Source: Acidimicrobiaceae bacterium (GTDB lineage Bacteria > Actinomycetota > Acidimicrobiia > Acidimicrobiales > RAAP-2). From it: DNA of 64,000 bases. The translations under genes and the position numbers were made by a program. Below are positions 18,064-26,656 of the stretch, in pieces. Below the pieces are notes generated by a model. The model was not told the DNA's origin. It saw nothing but the letters and a program-made list of their open reading frames with translations, and did not search any database. The stretch covers positions 44,156-108,155 of the forward strand of contig PMLJ01000039.1 of the NCBI GenBank assembly GCA_003158855.1, in the 5' to 3' direction. How positions within the stretch are numbered: position 1 is the stretch's first letter; each line of letters starts with the position of its first letter.

Positions 18064-18765
18064 GTGAAGTGGTACCAGGGCAAGGAAGGCGACCAACGAA
18101 TCTGGTTTGAGCCCGAGGAGATCGAACAGATTGTCGAAGACGAGTTGAGAAAAGCCAAGCAGTACCCGTCTGCCACTTCGCCAGTCCTCGATATCGAGCG
18201 CTTCCTGGAGGGTCATCTCAGGGCGAGCCTGGATCAATTCGCCGATCTTGAACCTGACGTCCTCGGGCTTACAAGATTCCACAAGGGGCGCCCTCCAGCA
18301 GTCTCAATCAACCGAGACTTGACCGAAGCAGCCGACACGGAAGCGAAGCCGGGCGTTGTTGGGCGTTGGCGCGCGACCCTTGCCCACGAAAGTGCCCACA
18401 TCTTGCTCCATCGCATGCTCTTCGAGCTCAACGGCAACGGTCAAAGCAAGACGTCGGCCGGCACCTCCTCGAGCGGTCACGATGCAATCATGCAATGTCT
18501 CAAGCGAGATGTTGGGCCAGGCGGTCGGTCCAGTGACTGGCGTGAAGTGCAGGCGAACCGGGGGATGGCTGCACTCCTTATGCCACAAAGAATCTTCTCG
18601 AAGGTTGCCCAAGCAAAGATTGACGAGACGAACCTCACTGACCTGACGCCAGGATCGCAGTCTTCAAGGATCTTGGCGCAGCAGTTAGCAGATCATTTCT
18701 CCGTTTCCAAGCAAGCGGCGTCGATAAGGCTAGAAACTCTCTCGCTCATTTCCTCCTCAAACTGA
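18064..18765 (+). CDS. ImmA/IrrE-family metallopeptidase
   Basis: A 233-residue protein with the zinc metallopeptidase motif HESAH (HExxH) in a helix reading ATLAHESAHILLHRML. A downstream glutamate in WREVQANRGMAALLMP is the likely third zinc ligand. This is the COG2856/ImmA-IrrE architecture, in which the protease cleaves a partner HTH repressor. The GTG start lies six bases after the upstream XRE gene. The C-terminal 60 residues contain an HTH-like helical pattern (LADHFSVSKQAASIRLETL), seen in many members. It probably senses a stress or phage signal and inactivates the XRE protein. Confidence 0.88.
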   Translation: MKWYQGKEGDQRIWFEPEEIEQIVEDELRKAKQYPSATSPVLDIERFLEGHLRASLDQFADLEPDVLGLTRFHKGRPPAVSINRDLTEAADTEAKPGVVGRWRATLAHESAHILLHRMLFELNGNGQSKTSAGTSSSGHDAIMQCLKRDVGPGGRSSDWREVQANRGMAALLMPQRIFSKVAQAKIDETNLTDLTPGSQSSRILAQQLADHFSVSKQAASIRLETLSLISSSN

Positions 18766-18924
18766 CTGCAAGACCGGCATAGACCGAATAGCCGTATTTG
18801 GGGCTTTCCATCTAGCCGGAGTAAGCCGGTGAATTTAAGGTTTAGAGGAGTCCCAGGTTGACAGCGTGTCCCAACGCAGCGCCGGCGCCACGTGGGACTA
18901 GCGAAGATCTACGTTCCGTTTACG

Positions 18925-19542
18925 TCATGTCTCAGTATCACCAGGGACATCCTCTTCGAGGAGGTCTTCGAGGAGCCGTATTCGGCGACGGCTACGACTG
19001 CGCTTACCCGGACGCGTAGCCTGCTCAACCAAGCCCACGGCTAGATCACGTCGAGTTTGTGGAAGTTCAGTCTCCAAGACTCGCTCAAGAAGCAGCTCCG
19101 CCCGGAGATGACCAGACCTGAGCAGTGACTTGATCCAGTCGACGTCCTTCTGTCTCCCCGCCGCCAACTTCGCGACCGCTAGATCATGAATCTCGGGACA
19201 CAGCCCTGTGGTCCTCCGAGCCGCCCGGCCGTCGATTTCAATGGCGCGTTCCTGCCATCCGGGAGGAAAGATGAACAGCTCTCGCGATACGCCTTCGGCG
19301 AAAAACCCGTGTGTGGTGTGAAAGAGCGTGTCTTCGCCGATGTTCCCGTTGATGATCGTCGCCTTCTCGTCAATTGGGTCGGCGAGCGCCGCGACGTCGG
19401 CCTCGCGCGACAAGATCGCCGATTTCGGAAGATCATCAGGAAACTGTGCCAAAGCCGCCTGCGATCCACCAACGATGACGACGTCCTCCCCCAACAGATC
19501 GCAAGTGGCCCGAACGATGTGTTCAAGTTCCATCCGGTTCAC
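18925..19542 (-). CDS. Nucleotidyltransferase-fold protein (DUF6036/AbiEii-like)
   Basis: A 205-residue protein resembling DUF6036-type nucleotidyltransferases. It has an early GGS motif (VIVGGSQAALAQF), a following acidic pair in READVAALADP typical of the second catalytic site, and a C-terminal helical region with DLAVAKLAAGRQKDVDW, as in AbiEii-type toxins. It overlaps the upstream HTH gene by four bases (GTGA). The pair looks like a toxin-antitoxin or regulatory module, with this gene as the toxin-like partner and the HTH protein as antitoxin. The target (tRNA, protein or nucleotide) cannot be told. Confidence 0.72.
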   Translation of the reverse strand: MNRMELEHIVRATCDLLGEDVVIVGGSQAALAQFPDDLPKSAILSREADVAALADPIDEKATIINGNIGEDTLFHTTHGFFAEGVSRELFIFPPGWQERAIEIDGRAARRTTGLCPEIHDLAVAKLAAGRQKDVDWIKSLLRSGHLRAELLLERVLETELPQTRRDLAVGLVEQATRPGKRSRSRRRIRLLEDLLEEDVPGDTET

Positions 19543-20156
19543 GCTGTCACCATCTCGGCGTCGCCAAGGCGAACAGACGCGCTCGCGATTTTGGCGAGCA
19601 ACTCTCGCCGGACCTGTTCAATGGGCCTCCCGGACTTCGCCGCGACCCGGGAGCCGTCGGTGCTCATCAGAACATCGAGACGCTCGGCGTCAGAAAGGAT
19701 CCCACTGAAGGGGCTCGCTTGGCGAATCTCCTTTGCCGCCGCATCAGTCGATACCATTGCTCGAATGAGGCCGTGCGTGGGCCCATCGAGAAGGGCCTGC
19801 CACGCGTCCAAGTAGAGACTCGATCGGCCTTCGTGGTCGTTGCCCCGCATCAGGGCCAAGTTCCGCCGCGCACTCGCGATCACGTCGGTGGGGTTGGCCG
19901 CGAGCTTGGCCGCAATGGCTCGGTGCAGCTCCAGGGTGCGGATCTCAGGTTCGCTCAGGCGAGGACGAACCTCGATGATTAGATCGCACTCCGCAGCCTC
20001 GGCGAGTCGCTCGAGTGTCGCGAGACCCGGGTCCTGGCGCCCCTTGGCGTAGGCGACCAGTGAGGCGTTCGACATCTGGGCACGCCGGGCCAGTTCACGT
20101 TGAGTGAAGCCGCTGGCGCGACGTAGGCGGTTCAGAATTGTGCTCGCTGTGCTCAT
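19539..20156 (-). CDS. XRE-family HTH protein, antitoxin-like
   Basis: A 205-residue protein with an N-terminal HTH (about 3-55: ILNRLRRASGFTQRELARRA, then ATLERLAEAAECDL) and a longer helical C-terminal region. I chose ATG at 20156 because a perfect inverted repeat lies directly upstream; the longer frame reads through it. The gene overlaps the nucleotidyltransferase-like gene by four bases and precedes it, as antitoxins often do. The palindrome at its start suggests autoregulation. The C-terminal domain would bind the toxin. Confidence 0.8.
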   Translation of the reverse strand: MSTASTILNRLRRASGFTQRELARRAQMSNASLVAYAKGRQDPGLATLERLAEAAECDLIIEVRPRLSEPEIRTLELHRAIAAKLAANPTDVIASARRNLALMRGNDHEGRSSLYLDAWQALLDGPTHGLIRAMVSTDAAAKEIRQASPFSGILSDAERLDVLMSTDGSRVAAKSGRPIEQVRRELLAKIASASVRLGDAEMVTA

Positions 20157-20181
20157 AGTGGTATTGTATTCCATACCACTA
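20156..20181. promoter_or_regulatory. Operator: perfect inverted repeat at the HTH gene start
   Basis: Nine-base arms TAGTGGTAT (20156-20164) and ATACCACTA (20173-20181) flank an eight-base spacer and are exact reverse complements. The left arm abuts the ATG of the minus-strand HTH gene. This is the expected place for an autoregulatory site, where a bound dimer would block transcription or initiation. Only the symmetry is seen; binding is inferred. Confidence 0.7.
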
Positions 20182-20466
20182 ATGGTGTCAAGGCCGGGGC
20201 CGTCATCTTCACCACCCAGCTGACACCGGCACTGGACTGAGCGATCACGAGGGACACGGGGTCCAACGGGTGGAGCTGGCCAAAGACCCACGACGAGCGC
20301 GCCCGCATTGCGAGCACGAAGTCCTCCCCGGCCGCGAAGTGGTTCCACACCGTGCCGGCGCCGACCTGGGGCATCGCCACCGCCCTCGATCCACTGTCGT
20401 AGAACTCCTCAGCGGCGTACCTCCTTACGATGATTGAAGGAAATTAACGCCATCTAACTAATTCAC
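20182..20466. other. Intergenic stretch between divergent genes
   Basis: These 285 bases lie between the HTH/nucleotidyltransferase pair and the 1328-residue protein. I see no gene with good composition; one minus-strand frame is an extension of the HTH gene past its likely start. The right part becomes AT-rich near 20430-20470, which fits a promoter for the large gene. Confidence 0.4.
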
Positions 20467-20494
20467 GATTCATGTTGCAAATAGAACATGAATC
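20467..20494. promoter_or_regulatory. Operator: 28-bp perfect inverted repeat before the giant gene
   Basis: Ten-base arms GATTCATGTT (20467-20476) and AACATGAATC (20485-20494) are exact reverse complements around an eight-base spacer. The site ends 15 bases before the ATG at 20510. Because the protein encoded there has an N-terminal helix-turn-helix-like region, self-regulation is plausible. The site is AT-rich in a GC-rich region, which strengthens the signal. Confidence 0.7.
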
Positions 20495-20509
20495 CGCTAT
20501 CGTTGAGAC

Positions 20510-23500
20510 ATGGCAGCAAAATACAGGATCCTCGAGGCGTCACTTTCTTTGGGCCAAAGCACCGTACGAGACATCGCAACCACTCTCTCCATGCCCGAAG
20601 CGACGGTGCGATCCACGCTGAACAGTTACAAGCCTTACTTCAACATCACGAAGACTGACAAAGGCGTGCGCGGTGGCCAAGTTCAACTCTGGGAGATTCG
20701 ACCGGAATTTCTGGACGAGGTTAGGAATGAGATTTCAGAAGGCACGTCGTCGACCCGCTCAGGTCCGAAAGTTCGCAATCCATCCTCGACTCCCGAGCTC
20801 GTCACCGCTGAAGATCTCAATCACTATGACGCACTGCCATCCAGCAATCTGATCCTCACGTTGGTTCGACGAATCCTCACGAGCATCGGTGTATTGCATC
20901 AACTGTCACTACCCGATGGCGAAGGAATTCGAGTACCGGGTTACGACGGCCGCGTCTCGTCATCGGCTCCCGCAATCAATGTCCCTCTGGGCGAGAGCGT
21001 TTGGGAGTTTGGGGTCGGTGAGAACCCGCGCGAGAAGGCGAATAAGGACTACTGGAAACGGTCGAACGAGCCGGGAGACATCAATCCCGCGACAACCACC
21101 TTCGTAATGGTTGTGTCACGACGATTTACAAACAAGCAGAGTTGGAGAATCGAGCGAAAGGCTGACGGAATCTGGAAGGACGTTCGGGTTCTCGACGCCG
21201 ATGACCTCGCGATATGGTTCGAAGCTCATCCGAGCATCCACGTCTGGCTCTCTCAGGAGATGGGCTTGCATCCAACGGATGTCATAACCATTGAATCGTG
21301 GTACGACACGTGGTTGCGACAAACCAACCCCTCACTCCCCACGACGTTGATCTTGGCCGGTCGAGAATCGGAAGTGAAAACGCTCTGCGATCGCGCTGCA
21401 ACACCTGGTCAACTGATCGCTGTGTACGGTCGAAGCAGGGAGGAAGCACTGTCTTTTTCAGCAGCAGCTCTTCGTCAGGTTCGTGACGACGATCTTCTTC
21501 GACCGTATTTACCTTTACTTGTCAAAACGGAAAACGAGTGGACGCGCCTAACTCAATCCATGACCAACGGGATTCTCGTATCCGATTATCTCAATGCCGA
21601 TGTCAGCGCAGCGACGGACCGGGGTTTGACCGCCATCATTCCGCTCGGCCCGGGAGACCATAAGCCAGAGGACGTCATCGAACTCGGTGCAATCAACCGC
21701 TTCGACGCCGCGAGCCTTCTTGAAGAATCCGAACTGTCCACTCGCCCGGATGACCCAAAACTGACCCGGACGGAAATCGACAAAATCGTTGAGGGTGTTG
21801 ATCGCAGCATCACTGCCTTTCGACGCACCTTTTCCGTCAACCCGCAGCGCGCGACTCCGTCGTGGGTCACCACTGAACCCGCGATTTTTTCGGCACTCGT
21901 TCTTGTTGGGTCCTGGGAAACAAGTTCTCAGCACGATCGCGAGTTCGTCGAACGCGTCACTGGGCTACCTCACAGCGAAGTGACATCCAAACTAAAGCCA
22001 CTTTTACTCACCGATGACTCACCATTTATTGCAACAGCGGGCGGATGGACTCTTACATCACCGGAGGACGCCGCTCTCCTCTTGTTGCCACGCCTTCCTG
22101 ACGACGCGCTCGAGCGTTGGTCACGCGAGGCCCCATCGGTACTTGATCCGCTGTCACCCCAAGAACTGCTTTCAACGAGTTACTCGATTTCGTTGCAGGG
22201 TGGTGTATCTCGTGCGGCAATCCTTCTCAGCGAGTCAGACACACCGGAACACCACGTAGCGGCCAAGACGCTCGTTCACAACCTTCTGGCGACGACCGAG
22301 ATTGAAGCCTGGCTCGAGTTCCCTCATCGAACATTGCCCAACCTTGCTGAAGCCGCTCCCGACGAATTCATGGGTGCTCTCGAAGCTTTCATACATGTGG
22401 CCGCCGATGACCTCAATACAAGAATTGCCAAGACGGAGAAAACGATTTACGGCGGGCCGTGGTCACCTTTCCTCGGACTCGTGTGGTCATTGGAACTCCT
22501 CTGCCAGTCACCCGACCATTGCGCGAGCGCGTGCTATCGCTTGGCGCAACTCGCGAGCCTTGATCGCGACTGGAAACCTGGGAATCACCCGTTCGACAGT
22601 CTTCGGCGCGCGCTGGTTCCTTGGTTCCCGCAGGTTGCACTGGACCTCAAGGGAAGAAGAGAAATTCTTGAAGGACTGGTTCGTGAGTATCCAGATGTTG
22701 CGTGGCGCTTGCTGGTCTCCCTCTTGCCCGGAATCAGCGATTCCTCGCATCCGCTGTACGCGCCAACCCTTCGCAACTGGCACACCAAACGTCACGTCTC
22801 TGTTCATGAAAGCTACGAAGGCTGGCGAGACGTCGCGACAGTTGCGACGCAGATGGCCCTCGGTGATCCGGCCCGGCTCATCCGACTGCTGGAGTCCACT
22901 CGATACATGGACGTAGACACACGAACGGATATCTTCAATGCAATTTCATCATTGAAAACCGATGACTTCCCCGAATCGCGAACCGAGGCGTGGAACTCCC
23001 TACGAGAAATGACGGCAAAGCATCGCCAGTTCCCTAACGCAAAGTGGTCACTCGATGACGCCGAATTAATTCAACTTGAAGCAATAGTCGAATCGTGGTC
23101 ACCCGACGACGTCGTAGAGAGGCGAGCGCATCTTTTCTCAGGACACCCGCGTTTTCCTTCTTCCATGATCGGAACAGAGGAGTACGAAAAGCTCGTCACA
23201 GCAGCGCGAAACGACGCGTTCAGAGAGATCATGGCCGACGATACTGATGCTCGTCTCGAACGGCTGATACAACAGGCACCCGACGCGTACACCGTCGGCA
23301 TCGCAATTGCCGACAACCCCGCGTACGTAGACGAATCGATCGTGCTTTCGTGGTTTGAACTTGACGGAGCCAAGACCATTGCCGCCAGTTCATGGCTCTT
23401 TCGAGCGTTTAACGTTAACGATCTCGCATGGCAACAAAATATCCTCGTTAGCGTAAAGTCGCTTTCGGAACGAGCGCAGATCAATGCACTCACGAGTCTT

Positions 23501-24496
23501 GCGCATCAAGAGAACATCTTCGATGTACTGAGTGACACCACTGAAGAGGTACGAAGTGGGTTTTGGGATTCCGTCACCGCGTTCCACCTAAGTCGGGACG
23601 CGAACGTCGAAGTCGTTGTTACAAATTTTCTACACCATCACCGGCCCACCGAAGCGATCAGTTTTCTGTCTTCTCGTCGAAATCAAGAAGTAACGCCCGA
23701 GCAAATACAGCGCGTTCTGGCCGCTCTCGAAGACTCTAATGACACATCAGAGTTGATGTCCACAATGCTCGCGTTCGAGGTGGGGAATCTCCTCGATCTC
23801 CTCGTGAAGGAAGACGCCGACGAGTCGGTCATTGCCCATTTCGAATTTGTGTTTGCTCCGTTACTTCAGCACGATCGAACGCCAAAAGCACTCTTCCATC
23901 AATTGTCCCAAGGTTCCTCTCTTTTTGTCGATTTCGTGACGAACGCGTACGGCGATGATCACACCACCCCTGAAGATCGCGACGAACTCTCACAAGAAGC
24001 GATGACTCTCGCACGTCTTAGTTATGACGTGCTGCGTGAGTGGCGCACGCTCCCTGGAAATAAACCAGACGGAACAGTCGACCACTCGATCTTGGACACG
24101 TGGGTGACAGAAGCACGGGAAAGTCTCGCCAAAGTCGAACGAGTCCGTGGAGGAGACCACTGCATTGGTCAGCTTCTCTCTGGAGCACCCGTCGGTAGCG
24201 ACGGAATATGGCCCACGGAGGCGGTACGTGACGTGATCGAGTCAATTGAGAGCGATGCACTTCGCGAGGGTTTCGAAATCGGTAAACTAAATGCTCGTGG
24301 TGTCACCACCCGTGGCGCGCTCGACGGAGGAGTACAAGAAGTTGTCCTCGCAGACCGCTACGAGAACGACGCTCGACAGGTCGCAACACGATGGCCGTCC
24401 GTCGCTCGCGTTCTTCGTAATCTCGCGGCTCATTACCGTGAATCTGCTCGTTACGAAGACCTCCATATGCAGCGAATGCGCGACATGCGAGCCTAA
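20510..24496 (+). CDS. Giant protein: HTH, nuclease-like domain, degenerate P-loop region
   Basis: A 1328-residue protein. Residues 1-65 look like a winged HTH (ILEASLSLGQSTVRDIATTL, then ATVRSTLNSY). Residues of about 105-255 resemble a PD-(D/E)xK-type domain found in large bacterial proteins, with RVPGYDGRV (D146), SVWEFGVG (E166), ENPREKANKDYW (K176) and VRVLDADDLAIWFE. At 304-320 the sequence AVYGRSREEALSFSAAAL sits where a STAND-type ATPase would have a Walker A loop, but the GKT/S is missing. The remaining 1,000 residues are helical repeat-like without a motif I know. This layout is typical of defence NTPases, but ATP binding seems lost here. It stands alone behind a perfect inverted repeat. 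A sensor or nuclease role against phage is inferred. Confidence 0.72.
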   Translation: MAAKYRILEASLSLGQSTVRDIATTLSMPEATVRSTLNSYKPYFNITKTDKGVRGGQVQLWEIRPEFLDEVRNEISEGTSSTRSGPKVRNPSSTPELVTAEDLNHYDALPSSNLILTLVRRILTSIGVLHQLSLPDGEGIRVPGYDGRVSSSAPAINVPLGESVWEFGVGENPREKANKDYWKRSNEPGDINPATTTFVMVVSRRFTNKQSWRIERKADGIWKDVRVLDADDLAIWFEAHPSIHVWLSQEMGLHPTDVITIESWYDTWLRQTNPSLPTTLILAGRESEVKTLCDRAATPGQLIAVYGRSREEALSFSAAALRQVRDDDLLRPYLPLLVKTENEWTRLTQSMTNGILVSDYLNADVSAATDRGLTAIIPLGPGDHKPEDVIELGAINRFDAASLLEESELSTRPDDPKLTRTEIDKIVEGVDRSITAFRRTFSVNPQRATPSWVTTEPAIFSALVLVGSWETSSQHDREFVERVTGLPHSEVTSKLKPLLLTDDSPFIATAGGWTLTSPEDAALLLLPRLPDDALERWSREAPSVLDPLSPQELLSTSYSISLQGGVSRAAILLSESDTPEHHVAAKTLVHNLLATTEIEAWLEFPHRTLPNLAEAAPDEFMGALEAFIHVAADDLNTRIAKTEKTIYGGPWSPFLGLVWSLELLCQSPDHCASACYRLAQLASLDRDWKPGNHPFDSLRRALVPWFPQVALDLKGRREILEGLVREYPDVAWRLLVSLLPGISDSSHPLYAPTLRNWHTKRHVSVHESYEGWRDVATVATQMALGDPARLIRLLESTRYMDVDTRTDIFNAISSLKTDDFPESRTEAWNSLREMTAKHRQFPNAKWSLDDAELIQLEAIVESWSPDDVVERRAHLFSGHPRFPSSMIGTEEYEKLVTAARNDAFREIMADDTDARLERLIQQAPDAYTVGIAIADNPAYVDESIVLSWFELDGAKTIAASSWLFRAFNVNDLAWQQNILVSVKSLSERAQINALTSLAHQENIFDVLSDTTEEVRSGFWDSVTAFHLSRDANVEVVVTNFLHHHRPTEAISFLSSRRNQEVTPEQIQRVLAALEDSNDTSELMSTMLAFEVGNLLDLLVKEDADESVIAHFEFVFAPLLQHDRTPKALFHQLSQGSSLFVDFVTNAYGDDHTTPEDRDELSQEAMTLARLSYDVLREWRTLPGNKPDGTVDHSILDTWVTEARESLAKVERVRGGDHCIGQLLSGAPVGSDGIWPTEAVRDVIESIESDALREGFEIGKLNARGVTTRGALDGGVQEVVLADRYENDARQVATRWPSVARVLRNLAAHYRESARYEDLHMQRMRDMRA

Positions 24497-24612
24497 GAAC
24501 TCGTCACTACTGAAATCACTTGACTTCTCGCAAGTGCCCCAACGAGCGAAGCAGCAGCATGAAACCTCTTCCGGTTAATTGACTTCACGCAAAGTTCTGC
24601 ACAGTACGTGAA

Positions 24613-24750
24613 ATGCAAGAATCCTCGGAACCCGTCCCTGTGGATGACAAGGTCGCTCGCGCCTGGGCAGCCTGCTCGATCATCGGGCTTTCTCTTTGTT
24701 CGATCGTCTTATTCACTGGAGTCGTTTGGAGCATCGTAACGCCAAAATGA
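24613..24750 (+). CDS. Possible 45-residue membrane micro-protein
   Basis: A short frame starting at ATG 24613 reads MQESSEPVPVDDKVARAWAA and then a hydrophobic stretch of about 24 residues (including IIGLSLCSIVLFTGVVWSIV) to the stop. This predicts one membrane helix after an acidic N-terminus. The ribosome binding site is weak. It follows the giant gene by 116 bases on the same strand and could be a membrane effector or an independent micro-protein. Confidence 0.35.
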   Translation: MQESSEPVPVDDKVARAWAACSIIGLSLCSIVLFTGVVWSIVTPK

Positions 24751-24760
24751 CGAGCCCGGC

Positions 24761-26020
24761 CTACTTCGTCACGCTCGGTAGAGCACCACTGCCTGGCACG
24801 ACGGAGATCGGGCCGTAACTCATGCTGGCGTCAGGCGGAAAGAGCGTCACGTTCGAACCGATTCCGAAGCCAGCACGAAGCAATTCGGTACTCGACAACA
24901 AAGTGCCCGTGGTCGGATCAATCAAGACCTGGAGCCCACCGGTCGTCGTTGTCCCCACATTCACCGGTACCGTGACGCTCGTTCCGTTATTCCCGAAAGC
25001 GTCGGTAGCGTTCGTCGTCACGGTGGCTCCCGGCATTTCTGCCAACACCTGATAGAGCACGGAACCGAACTTGGCCGAGGCGTTAGGAAGTTGGAGAAGT
25101 CCCTTGATTAACGCCAATTGCTGGTTGGTGTCACAGCCCGTCCCGGCACCGGGCATGGCGTTCACGGGGCACACCTGGGGCGTGGTTGACACCGAACCAT
25201 CAGCGTTGATTTCGCCGTTCGCAATCATTGTCGCGAGCTGGGAGACATCGCTCGGCAAGTTGGCCACGTTGACTCCCGCCGAGAGCGCCGTGTTCGACGC
25301 TCCACTAAGCAGAAGCGAAGGAACCCCGTTCACGTCGACCGGCGTCGCCACCTTGGCGTCACCCAGGATGACTCCGAAGGCCGAGTAGCCAGACACCGTC
25401 GCGGAGTATCCACCAAGACTCCCCTGAGTTTCGGTATTGGCAGGGTTTCCCATCAAGGTGTTCGAGGGACTCGCCAGCGCGCACGGCACGAACGGCTTGC
25501 CGGCCGCCACCCACGCCGCCTCGTCGGCGGGAGTTGCGAAGTGACTTCCGTTCTGACCCATCGCCGACGGGGTGATCACGATCTGGCCCGCCGCATTCGG
25601 TGACGTCCAGCTCTGCACCGTGCCTGTCGACACATACCTGATAAGAGGGCTGGTTGGCGACGCGAAGATGCAGTCCATCGCCACCTCGGCCTCTTGGTAG
25701 TAGTACTGCCCCGCGCCAAGACCGGGTAGAGCGGCGGACGAGGCGTCGGCGAGTGCCGCACGCTGAAGGGTCGCGGCCGCCGCGCTGAGCGGAGACGTAC
25801 CGGGCATGAGACCGACAATGAGGGCCGCGGCTGCACCGACGGTCGCGAGGGAGCTCACGCCGATGACACGGCGCCGACGCGTGCGCGATCGTGCGGGTAG
25901 CTCTTGTGCCGCGACCTGGGCCCACACGGTGTCGCGGTGTCGGGCGTTCTCCTGGTCGAGTTCCTCACTCAGTGGGTCAAGGGCTCGCAGCAGGTCTTCG
26001 AGGTTCGTGGTCGGGGTCAT
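24761..26020 (-). CDS. Single-pass membrane protein coupled to ECF sigma factor
   Basis: A 419-residue protein with a cytoplasmic N-terminus (about 1-50), one membrane segment near 51-70 (VIGVSSLATVGAAAALIVGL) and a large extracytoplasmic domain with many alanine, glycine and threonine residues. It resembles the CU044_5270 family of actinobacterial sigma-linked proteins. Its ATG overlaps the stop of the upstream sigma gene (TAATG), so they are coupled. It probably controls the sigma factor or is its sensor, although I do not see a zinc anti-sigma HxxxCxxC motif. Confidence 0.75.
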   Translation of the reverse strand: MTPTTNLEDLLRALDPLSEELDQENARHRDTVWAQVAAQELPARSRTRRRRVIGVSSLATVGAAAALIVGLMPGTSPLSAAAATLQRAALADASSAALPGLGAGQYYYQEAEVAMDCIFASPTSPLIRYVSTGTVQSWTSPNAAGQIVITPSAMGQNGSHFATPADEAAWVAAGKPFVPCALASPSNTLMGNPANTETQGSLGGYSATVSGYSAFGVILGDAKVATPVDVNGVPSLLLSGASNTALSAGVNVANLPSDVSQLATMIANGEINADGSVSTTPQVCPVNAMPGAGTGCDTNQQLALIKGLLQLPNASAKFGSVLYQVLAEMPGATVTTNATDAFGNNGTSVTVPVNVGTTTTGGLQVLIDPTTGTLLSSTELLRAGFGIGSNVTLFPPDASMSYGPISVVPGSGALPSVTK

Positions 26021-26574
26021 TAGATCTCCTTGGAGGGTCGGAAAATGGATTCGTCGGAATCTGCGACACTGGCTAGACGATGGAGGGCACCTGACAGGCG
26101 GCCGAGGGCTCGGTGGTGGCGGACGTTCGCGGTACTCACCGAAACACCCAATACCTCGGCAATCTCAATGCGACCGAGGTTCTCCCAGTACACGAGACGC
26201 AGAAGTTCGGCGTCGCTCTCCGACAACTGGCTGAACGCCAGTGACACGTCGATCACTTCATCCAGTGGAGCGATATCGACGAGATGCAGGTCATTGAGCT
26301 CGGCAACCTGGGGCTGGCGACCGAGGCGGCGCCGTTCGTGGGCGACCTCGTAGCTCGCTATGCGATACAGCCAGGCCAGCGACGGGCTGGCGGTCGAGAC
26401 GAACTTCCGCCAGGCCACGACGAACACCGCCGCGACCACTTCATCGTGTGATCTGGTCGGCACGCGTCTCGCCACGTAGCGCGAGACAGCGGCGTAGTGC
26501 TCGTTGTAGAAGTCCTCGAACTCGCCCCGGCTGGGGGTCGATGCGGTCTCGCGGTGTCGTCGGTTCGTCTTCAT
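26020..26574 (-). CDS. ECF-type RNA polymerase sigma factor
   Basis: A 184-residue sigma factor. Region 2 is visible in FEDFYNEHYAAVSRYVARRV and VVAAVFVVAWRKF, and region 4 in LSESDAELLRLVYWENL followed by IAEVLGVSVSTANVRHHRAL. I chose ATG 26574, since GGGGG lies eight bases upstream; a GTG nine bases earlier is possible. The gene is coupled to the membrane protein that follows it and is divergent from the GntR/ABC operon. Its target promoters are unknown. Confidence 0.9.
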   Translation of the reverse strand: MKTNRRHRETASTPSRGEFEDFYNEHYAAVSRYVARRVPTRSHDEVVAAVFVVAWRKFVSTASPSLAWLYRIASYEVAHERRRLGRQPQVAELNDLHLVDIAPLDEVIDVSLAFSQLSESDAELLRLVYWENLGRIEIAEVLGVSVSTANVRHHRALGRLSGALHRLASVADSDESIFRPSKEI

Positions 26575-26619
26575 AGTCGTCACCCCCTTTACACCCGCGA
26601 GAGTCAGGATTCTTACAAA

Positions 26620-26653
26620 TTGACGCTCTGCTTCAGGTGTACTAGTGTACTAG
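26620..26653 (+). promoter_or_regulatory. Probable leaderless promoter and operator of the gntR-ABC operon
   Basis: TTGACG at 26620-26625 and TAGTGT at 26643-26648 are separated by 17 bases and look like -35 and -10 boxes. The start of transcription would fall at or next to the ATG at 26657, so the mRNA is probably leaderless. Overlapping the -10 box is a dyad, CTAGT-GT-ACTAG (26642-26653), made by two tandem GTGTACTAG copies (26637-26645 and 26645-26653). The position fits an autoregulatory GntR operator. Confidence 0.6.
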
Positions 26654-26656
26654 GAC

